Source of the DNA: Alistipes sp.
GTDB lineage: Bacteria > Bacteroidota > Bacteroidia > Bacteroidales > Rikenellaceae
Reading direction: 5' to 3'
DNA: 8,337 nucleotides
Assembly (NCBI GenBank): GCA_031285485.1
Contig: JAITWC010000086.1
Location: forward strand, 1-8,337
Shown here piece after piece: positions 1-4,690 of this stretch. The position numbers and the translations under genes were made by a program. Under the pieces are notes generated by a model that saw only the letters and a list, made by a program, of their open reading frames with translations, was not told the DNA's origin and made no database searches. How positions within the stretch are numbered: the stretch's first letter is position 1; each line of letters opens with the position of its first letter.

Positions 1-52
1 CTTAATAACCGGCTGGATCAGCGAGGGCGAAATGCACAAAACGAACCAATAA
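1..52 (+). CDS. Possible C-terminal end of an upstream gene (partial)
   Basis: Reading from base 2, the frame is open for 16 codons and ends with TAA at 50-52. The visible tail is LITGWISEGEMHKTNQ. This fits the end of a gene that begins outside the window, because the next gene's leader element starts only five bases later. Another frame from base 1 is also open through the leader, so the assignment is tentative. Too little protein is visible to suggest a family. Confidence 0.35.
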   Translation, partial: LITGWISEGEMHKTNQ

Positions 53-56
53 TCAT

Positions 57-106
57 TAACCGCCCCGCGGGGGCACAACACAAACACAAACAAACACAAA
101 AAAGCC
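57..106 (+). repeat. Leader element copy A, before the BACON lipoprotein gene
   Basis: This is the first of six related copies of an intergenic leader. AACCGCCCC is followed by a small hairpin (GCCCC at 62-66, loop GCG at 67-69, GGGGC at 70-74). A low-complexity run of only A and C then leads almost to the ATG at 107. The A/C run is longer than in the other copies, and the ACCGGACAA segment found in copies B to D is absent. A role as mRNA 5' leader or translation enhancer is inferred from its fixed position directly before the start codon. Confidence 0.6.
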
Positions 107-1291
107 ATGAAAAGAATTCTGACCACAACCTTTGCCGCGCTCGCGGCGCTCGCGATGTTGACCGGATGCCCAAAGCCAAAGGAATTGCAAAATTCGCTGA
201 CGGTAACCCCGACGACGCTCGCCTTTGCCTCGGGCGATATCACCGCCAAAACCGTCGCCGTCACCACCGACGCCCGCGAATGGAGTGCGAAAGCCGACGT
301 CGAATGGATAACCCTCATGCAGGAGGGCGCCGCGCTTGTCGTCGCGGTGAACGTGGCCCACATCGGAACTGAGCCGCGCGAAGGCTCTGTTACCGTCACC
401 GCCGGCAACGCCGAACCGAAGACCGTAACCGTCACACAGCAAGCCACGCAGTCGCTCTCCGTCAGCCCGTCGTCGCTCCACTTCGCCTCGGGCGAGACCG
501 GGAGCAAATCGGTGACCGTGACCACCAACGCCGTCGGCGGATGGAAAGCCACATACCCGGCAGACTGGTTCGAGGTCTCATCGTCGGCCGACGGCAGGCT
601 GGTGGTCACGGTGGACGAGTTGTGGTACGGCGGCAGCTCGCGCGAGGGGACGATCGACATCACGGCCGGCAACGCCGAACCGGAGACCGTAACCGTCACG
701 CAAAGCAGCAGTACGTTCACTTTCGCCGACATCAAATACGGCACCTACACCGCCACCGGTACGCCGAGCGTGCTGAACACTCCGGGCGCAAGGTCGTGGA
801 GCGGCTCCATCCGTCCCAACGCCTCGGGGCTGTATTATGAACTCACCAACTTCGGCGACGACGGCATCACCGTGCGCCTGAAGTTCTCGCAGGGCAAGAT
901 CTACGTCGACAGCGCCTACAAAGCCGACGAATACGGCTACTTCGACGGCTACCTGAGGGTTGCCATGAGAAAGGACGGCTACATCTATTACGGCTCCTCG
1001 ACATACCTGTATGAAGTGGACTACGACATGACAACGCGCACGCTCGATTTCGGCGGCACGGCATCCTTCATCACCGCTTCCGGGACGGTATCCGGCGACG
1101 CGCTGGTCGGCGTTATGGGATTCCACGAATCGACGGGCGACCTGAGTCAGAACAACTACTTCACCGACATGTATAAGGATCTGCGCCTGAGCCTCACCTT
1201 CAACACCCGCGCCGCGGCTCCGGAGTCCGCACCCGCATCCGCGCCGACCATGAAGAGCGCCAGTGGCCTGATCCCCCGCATGGCACGATAA
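107..1291 (+). CDS. Secreted lipoprotein with two BACON domains
   Basis: The product has 394 residues and begins with a lipoprotein signal peptide: two basic residues, an Ala/Leu-rich core and the lipobox L18-T19-G20-C21, so Cys21 should be lipidated. Two BACON-type domains follow at about residues 30-112 and 116-199. Each starts with an SL-V-P-L-F-ASG pattern, has a central W, and ends in EG-(T/V)-T-AGNAEP-TVTVTQ. BACON domains are small immunoglobulin-like modules of Bacteroidota surface proteins, often linked to carbohydrate or mucin binding. The rest (about 200-360) is rich in Tyr, Gly and alternating beta pattern and probably forms a beta-sandwich or lipocalin-like domain that I cannot name; the last 30 residues are Ala/Pro/Ser-rich. 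The start is chosen because it follows the leader element and gives the lipoprotein signal. The FISUMP gene lies 16 bases downstream, so the two are probably co-transcribed. The ligand is unknown. Confidence 0.9.
   Translation: MKRILTTTFAALAALAMLTGCPKPKELQNSLTVTPTTLAFASGDITAKTVAVTTDAREWSAKADVEWITLMQEGAALVVAVNVAHIGTEPREGSVTVTAGNAEPKTVTVTQQATQSLSVSPSSLHFASGETGSKSVTVTTNAVGGWKATYPADWFEVSSSADGRLVVTVDELWYGGSSREGTIDITAGNAEPETVTVTQSSSTFTFADIKYGTYTATGTPSVLNTPGARSWSGSIRPNASGLYYELTNFGDDGITVRLKFSQGKIYVDSAYKADEYGYFDGYLRVAMRKDGYIYYGSSTYLYEVDYDMTTRTLDFGGTASFITASGTVSGDALVGVMGFHESTGDLSQNNYFTDMYKDLRLSLTFNTRAAAPESAPASAPTMKSASGLIPRMAR
401..699 (+). repeat. Near-identical ends of the two BACON domains (direct repeat, period 264)
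   Basis: Bases 401-435 and 665-699 are 35 bases long and differ at a single position. The spacing of 264 bases is 88 codons, so the two BACON domains are in phase. Elsewhere the domains have diverged considerably. This shows either an old tandem duplication with local gene conversion or strong constraint on the final strand encoding AGNAEP-TVTVTQ. Confidence 0.75.
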
Positions 1292-1307
1292 ACGCTCGGT
1301 AAGGGTT

Positions 1308-2303
1308 ATGAGAACGGCAGGATTTTTACTTGCGATGCTCGCGGCGGCGGTGCTGTTCGCGGCTCAGGCGCAGGCGCAGGATGCCCGGATAGTTATCGTG
1401 CCAGAGGGGGGGCTCCGGGCGATGAAGATAGCCGAGGCAAACGAGGCGCGCGCCGAAGCGAACGCCCTGAATCGAAACCTCGCCGACATCCCGTCGCCGG
1501 AACGTGCCTACCTTATCCTGCCCGAGGGTCTCGGTATAGAGGGCTTGTCGGGAGCCATAGCGGTGCTCCCCGCGGGAAAACACAACTTTAATTTTCGTGG
1601 TCGGGATATCGCCATCGGCGGCGGGGGCGGCGCGGCTGTTCCCATCGGCGGCGGCGTTTCGGTAGGGGTTTCCCTCCCCGGCACCAGCATCGAGAATTCG
1701 GTTGCAGGCGAGGGAACGGTCGAGTCGGGGAAGTATTACAGGGCCGAGATCGACGCCACGCGGATCGGCGACATTCTGACGTCGGCCGCCATCGTCGAAC
1801 TGACGGGCGAGGAGCTGGCCGAGGCCGAAGCGCGGGTGGCCGAGTGGCTCTCCCTGTCCGCCCCGGCGGAGATCGGCGGGGTGACGTGGGCCGGTACGAA
1901 CGTCGGCGAGCCGGGTCGCTTCGTGCCCACGGCCGAGGATCACGGCAACTATTACACTTTCGACGATGCGCAGACCGCCTGCCCCGACGGATGGCGGACG
2001 CCGACCCGTGAAGAGTTCAAGGCCCTGATCGACGCCGGACGGGAGCGGACGGAAATTGCCGGCGTGTCCGGGCGCATGTTCGGCGGCGGCGACGCGCGGG
2101 TGTTCTTTCCGGGCGGCGGCGGAGTGGTGAACACGGCGGGCGTGTATAATCAGAACGCCGCGGGCTTTTACTGGTCGTCCACGCCGAAAAACAAGAGATC
2201 CGCCTACGGCCTGAGTTTCAACGCCGCGACCAACCTCATATTCAACAACGCCGGCATGGGCATGGGCCGCGCCAACGGCATGACGGTGCGGTGCGTGAAA
2301 TAA
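1308..2303 (+). CDS. Secreted protein with C-terminal FISUMP-like domain
   Basis: The product has 331 residues. A signal peptide with a likely cleavage site after A23 (AQA|QD) points to export without lipidation. The N-terminal half (about 25-185) contains PERAYLILPEG, an LPAGKHNF turn and an ESGKYYRAEID strand. This spacing recalls DUF2846/PEGA-like beta domains, interrupted by a glycine-rich stretch around residues 100-125. The C-terminal part (about 190-331) has the hallmarks of the Fibrobacter succinogenes major paralogous (FISUMP) domain: VTWAGTNVG, a CPDGWRTPTREEF core, FYWSST and a final VRCVK. FISUMP domains are common at the C-terminus of Bacteroidota and Fibrobacterota surface proteins, and their function is poorly known. 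The gene sits 16 bases after the BACON lipoprotein gene with no leader element of its own, consistent with one transcript. Its signal-peptide codons resemble those of the gene at 4691. The N-terminal domain call is weaker than the C-terminal one. Confidence 0.85.
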   Translation: MRTAGFLLAMLAAAVLFAAQAQAQDARIVIVPEGGLRAMKIAEANEARAEANALNRNLADIPSPERAYLILPEGLGIEGLSGAIAVLPAGKHNFNFRGRDIAIGGGGGAAVPIGGGVSVGVSLPGTSIENSVAGEGTVESGKYYRAEIDATRIGDILTSAAIVELTGEELAEAEARVAEWLSLSAPAEIGGVTWAGTNVGEPGRFVPTAEDHGNYYTFDDAQTACPDGWRTPTREEFKALIDAGRERTEIAGVSGRMFGGGDARVFFPGGGGVVNTAGVYNQNAAGFYWSSTPKNKRSAYGLSFNAATNLIFNNAGMGMGRANGMTVRCVK

Positions 2304-2312
2304 CATAAACTT

Positions 2313-2438
2313 AAAAGATGGTTTCGCCAAGCGGCGAAACCTGGTTCGAGGGTCAAAAGATGGTTTCGCCATGCGGCGAAACAGGTTCCGAGGGTCAAAA
2401 GATGGTTTCGCCAGGCGGCGAAACCTTTTTCGACACAA
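2313..2438 (+). repeat. Three tandem 42-base units, each with a perfect hairpin
   Basis: Units lie at 2313-2354, 2355-2396 and 2397-2438, with an exact 42-base period. Each begins AAAAGATGGTTTCGCCA and contains GTTTCGCC, a four-base loop (AAGC, ATGC, AGGC) and GGCGAAAC. The stem is 8 bp in unit 2 and 9 bp in units 1 and 3. Stems are identical in all copies. The second loop base and the linker after the stem vary; the linker of unit 3 is T-rich and diverges. The 42-base period is 14 codons, so the array is open in phase on both strands. Near-palindromic symmetry makes both strands read VSPxGET in one frame. Confidence 0.9.
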
Positions 2439-2467
2439 TGTTTAACGATAACATCCACACAGCATGA
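2318..2467 (+). CDS. Possible 49-residue repeat peptide, overlapping the next gene by ATGA
   Basis: An ATG at 2318 in the first repeat unit opens a 49-codon frame made of three 14-codon-phased MVSPxGET units and a short tail ending NDNIHTA. Its TGA (2465-2467) overlaps the ATG (2464-2466) of the DUF6261-like gene as ATGA, a typical arrangement for translational coupling. Against a coding role, differences between units 1 and 2 are mostly amino-acid-changing while the hairpin stems are invariant, which points to selection on the DNA or RNA fold. There is no recognisable domain, signal peptide or clear ribosome binding site. It could be a real small protein, a translated leader controlling the next gene, or a by-product of the repeats. 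Confidence 0.35.
   Translation: MVSPSGETWFEGQKMVSPCGETGSEGQKMVSPGGETFFDTMFNDNIHTA
2404..2430 (+). terminator. Hairpin plus T-run: likely terminator after the FISUMP gene
   Basis: The third repeat hairpin has a 9-bp stem (GGTTTCGCC at 2404-2412, GGCGAAACC at 2417-2425) around the loop AGGC, followed directly by TTTTT (2426-2430). This is the form of an intrinsic terminator. The first two hairpins in the array lack the T-run. It lies 101 bases after the FISUMP stop codon and 34 bases before the next ATG. It could end the BACON-FISUMP transcript or act as an attenuator of the DUF6261-like gene. Confidence 0.55.
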
Positions 2468-3381
2468 AGATCAAACATGTCAAACTGACGCACCTGCGCA
2501 ACGACGAGCATTTCGAGTTCATCGAGTTCACGCTCGATCTGGTGAAAGATGTCGGCGCGGCCGCGCTCAGGGTCGAGGCGCCTGCCGCCGCCCTCGACGC
2601 CGACTGGAAACGCGAGGACGAAGCGCTCAAAAAGATCATGAAGAGCGCCCTGACCGCCGAGATCGACGCCGCCGACGCCACACGCGACGACATCTTCAGC
2701 GGCCTCACCAACACCGTGCGCGGCGCGCTCACCCACTTCGAGGAGGCGCGGCGCAAGGCCGCCGCGAGGGTGGAGATAGTCCTCGACACCTACGGCAACG
2801 CCGCCGCACGCTCGCACTTCGAGGAGACGAGCGCGATCCACAACCTGCTCGTCGAGCTGACGGGCGTCAAACACGCCGCCGACGTCGAAACGCTCGACCT
2901 CGGCGGGTGGATATCCGAGCTGGACAGGCGAAACACGGCGGTGAAAAAGCTGCTCGAACAGCGTACCGACGAGAGCGCCGACCGCACGTCGCTGGTGTTG
3001 AAAACCGTGCGCACCGAGGTGGACGCAGCCTACCGCGCGCTGGCCGGGGCGGTGGACGCGCTGGCGACGGTGGACGCGCTTTCGGGCGGCGCTTCGGCCG
3101 CTTTGTACGGGGGGTTCATCCGCCGGCTCAACGAGCGCATCGACTTTGTGAACGACTCGCTGGCCATCCGACGCGGGATCGCCGCCGCCGAGAAAGCCCG
3201 CCAGGAGGCCGAGGCCGCCGCTGCCGCGGGAGTCGATGTCGAAACGTGGCGCGCGATGCGGGCCGCGGCCGCGGCCGCTGAAAAGGCCGCCAAACTCGTA
3301 GCCGCCGGAGCCGCCCGCGCCGCCGTGGTCGAACGCTCCGACGCCGCGGCCGTCGAGGTGGTCGGGGCGAAGAAGTTATGA
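2464..3381 (+). CDS. DUF6261-like cytoplasmic helical protein
   Basis: The product has 305 residues, no signal peptide and no membrane segment, so it is probably cytoplasmic. The start MKIKHVKLTHLRNDEHFEF and the ALKKIMKSALTAEI--AD--RD segment (about residues 55-75) match what I remember of DUF6261, a Bacteroidota family of unknown function. The whole chain is predicted helical, with many Ala, Glu, Arg and Lys in heptad-like spacing. From about residue 235 it becomes an Ala-rich, possibly coiled-coil tail, with codons so GC-rich that runs of GCCGCGGCC appear. The start is chosen because HLRNDEHF sits close to it, as in the family. It overlaps the TGA of the repeat ORF by ATGA and is the only non-exported protein in the cluster apart from Era. 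The function is unknown and I infer none. Confidence 0.75.
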   Translation: MKIKHVKLTHLRNDEHFEFIEFTLDLVKDVGAAALRVEAPAAALDADWKREDEALKKIMKSALTAEIDAADATRDDIFSGLTNTVRGALTHFEEARRKAAARVEIVLDTYGNAAARSHFEETSAIHNLLVELTGVKHAADVETLDLGGWISELDRRNTAVKKLLEQRTDESADRTSLVLKTVRTEVDAAYRALAGAVDALATVDALSGGASAALYGGFIRRLNERIDFVNDSLAIRRGIAAAEKARQEAEAAAAAGVDVETWRAMRAAAAAAEKAAKLVAAGAARAAVVERSDAAAVEVVGAKKL

Positions 3382-3420
3382 GTTATGAGTCGGCTGCGCG
3401 TGTCAGACAACAAACATTAT

Positions 3421-3458
3421 CAACCGCCCCGCGAGAGGCATAAAAACAAACCGGACAA
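3421..3458 (+). repeat. Leader element copy B, before the small lipoprotein gene
   Basis: AACCGCCCC-GCGA-GAGGC is followed by ATAAAAACAAACCGGACAA and the ATG at 3459. The stem GCCCC/GAGGC has one mismatch around a GCGA tetraloop. From 3428 to 3468, across the start codon, it is identical to copy C (3900-3940) for 41 bases. The 39 bases before it (3382-3420) contain a 7-base duplication, AGTTATG, at 3374-3387 and no promoter match that I can see. Confidence 0.8.
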
Positions 3459-3893
3459 ATGAAAACAATTAAAAAAACTTGGATTGGATTGGCCCTTGCG
3501 TCGATCATTTGCACTGCGCCGCTATTGATCACCGGCTGCAAAAGTACCTCAATGGAAGGTAGTGTATATGTCAACGACAATGCCAAAAACACGCCGATGG
3601 TCTTTTCGCCCGAAACCGCCGGTGTATTGGAATTTATTGACGACAATAAAGTGAAGGTTCTCTTCCCCTATGCCATTAAACTGGAAAACACATCGATTCC
3701 AATCAGCAGCGAATTAACGATTGACGGCGAATACAGTAGAACCGGCAATACGGTCACGATCAGTTTAAAAGTTAATGAAAGCCAAACAGCCACCGGAGTA
3801 TTGGAAGCCGAGGTAAAAGACGACGGGAAAACATTGGTTTGCAAAGGCGGCGTGCAGTTCAAGAAAATTGACCCGCCGGTAAACAACCGGTAA
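3459..3893 (+). CDS. Small exported lipoprotein, family unknown
   Basis: The product has 144 residues. The N-terminus is Lys-rich, then hydrophobic, with the lipobox I24-T25-G26-C27; Cys27 should be lipidated. The mature part of about 117 residues alternates hydrophobic and polar residues (for example TIDGEYSRTGNTVTISLKV and GVLEAEVKDDGKTLVCKGG). That suggests a small beta-barrel or sandwich of lipocalin-like type, but I do not recognise a family. The start follows leader copy B exactly. Base composition is unlike the flanks: one 60-base line counted (3541-3600) has 26 G/C (43%), against 38 (63%) in 2581-2640. This hints at different ancestry. The next leader begins directly after the TAA, so it is probably co-transcribed with the beta-barrel gene at 3931. 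Confidence 0.85.
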   Translation: MKTIKKTWIGLALASIICTAPLLITGCKSTSMEGSVYVNDNAKNTPMVFSPETAGVLEFIDDNKVKVLFPYAIKLENTSIPISSELTIDGEYSRTGNTVTISLKVNESQTATGVLEAEVKDDGKTLVCKGGVQFKKIDPPVNNR

Positions 3894-3930
3894 TAACCGC
3901 CCGCGAGAGGCATAAAAACAAACCGGACAA
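3894..3930 (+). repeat. Leader element copy C, before the beta-barrel gene
   Basis: TAACCGCCC-GCGA-GAGGC, then ATAAAAACAAACCGGACAA and the ATG at 3931. It fills the entire gap between the two genes. One C is missing relative to copy B, so only about three stem pairs remain. Identity with copy B covers 41 bases across the start codon. Similarity with copy D continues through the first seven codons of the protein (MKTTRLL). Confidence 0.8.
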
Positions 3931-4647
3931 ATGAAAACAACGAGACTATTAGTTTTAACGGCCGCCGCCCTGCTGCTGTGCGCGGGAGTGCAAGCCCAAA
4001 CGCCGACAGAGGAGAGACCGGGCAAATTCTCAGTCCATTTGGGGGTTCCCTTGCTCTCTGTCGGAGGAGAAACGTTTTCCAAAGAGGCCGGGGGAATCTC
4101 ATTGGGGCTGCTGGCGACTCCCAAAAATCTTTTCATGCTCGATTTGAATTTCGGCGACAGCCGCCCAAAGCTCGTAGGAGATTTCACATACTACGTCTAT
4201 AATCCGCTAAATCAACAGCAAACAACCCATACCGGGAGGGTTGAGTACGGATACTCCGCGATGGAATTGGCGTTTTCGTACAACCGCCTGTTCGATCTCT
4301 CCGAAAGTTGGCAGTTTCGCGTGGGCCCCGCCATCGGTATGGCCGGTATCGACGGTTCTAACGATTTCGACCCTTGGGATGTGGAAGGTCTTGGCAATGA
4401 GGATTACATACATACAAAACATCATGCCTTCATGGCGGGTGTAATCACCGGATTTCGATGGAACTTTGCCAAGCGGGGTTCGTTCGATATAACCTATTTG
4501 TTGTCGGGGCACAAAAAGTTCCTGTTCGAGGAGAGGGAAATACTTGTGATCGAAGATTTTGTAACGATCGACAGCAAGGAGCTTGGCAATATATCACACC
4601 GTTTCAGTGTTTCCCTCGGCTGGAGGTTCGGCAGATCGAAAAAATAA
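3931..4647 (+). CDS. Outer-membrane beta-barrel protein, porin-like
   Basis: The product has 238 residues. The signal peptide probably ends after A22 (VQA|QT). The mature chain shows repeated short amphipathic strands: KFSVHLGVPLLSV, GISLGLLAT, AMELAFSYNRLF, WQFRVGPAIGMAGI, AFMAGVITGFRWNF, GSFDITYLLSG and HRFSVSLGWRFG. Aromatic residues sit at strand ends and polar turns lie between. About eight strands fit the length of small Bacteroidota outer-membrane barrels. The final strand is followed by GRSKK, so the chain does not end in the usual C-terminal aromatic residue. The start is fixed by leader copy C and the signal peptide. It has the same leader and the same first seven residues as the large gene at 4691. 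Substrate or structural role is unknown. Confidence 0.8.
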   Translation: MKTTRLLVLTAAALLLCAGVQAQTPTEERPGKFSVHLGVPLLSVGGETFSKEAGGISLGLLATPKNLFMLDLNFGDSRPKLVGDFTYYVYNPLNQQQTTHTGRVEYGYSAMELAFSYNRLFDLSESWQFRVGPAIGMAGIDGSNDFDPWDVEGLGNEDYIHTKHHAFMAGVITGFRWNFAKRGSFDITYLLSGHKKFLFEEREILVIEDFVTIDSKELGNISHRFSVSLGWRFGRSKK

Positions 4648-4651
4648 TTGC

Positions 4652-4690
4652 AAACCGCCCCGCGAGGGGGACATAAAACAAACCGGACAA
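4652..4690 (+). repeat. Leader element copy D, before the large repeat protein gene
   Basis: AAACCGCCCC-GCGA-GGGGG, then ACATAAAACAAACCGGACAA and the ATG at 4691. Four C-G pairs close a GCGA tetraloop; the outer G-C pair of copy F is lost here (G-G). From ACAAACCGGACAAATG onward it matches copy C through codon 7 of the protein, with two differences that are both synonymous (AAA/AAG and ACG/ACA). Confidence 0.8.

Noticed and set aside
1326..2438. Long minus-strand open frame (370 codons) opposite the FISUMP gene
   Set aside because: It lies antisense to a gene with a clear signal peptide and domain, is rich in Arg, Gly and His as expected of a GC-rich shadow frame, and shows no domain. Its repeated FRR-AKPSFDPR part is only the reverse reading of the 42-base repeats.
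2313..2438. CRISPR-like reading of the 42-base repeats
   Set aside because: The units are directly tandem with short similar linkers, not separated by unique spacers of uniform length, and no cas gene is present.
3374..3387. Seven-base tandem duplication AGTTATG at the end of the DUF6261-like gene
   Set aside because: It is too short and simple to carry meaning; a slippage event explains it.
4583..4690. Upstream ATG that would extend the large repeat protein by 36 residues
   Set aside because: The extension overlaps the end of the beta-barrel gene in another frame, reads through leader copy D and would bury the signal peptide. The start at 4691 has the standard leader spacing.
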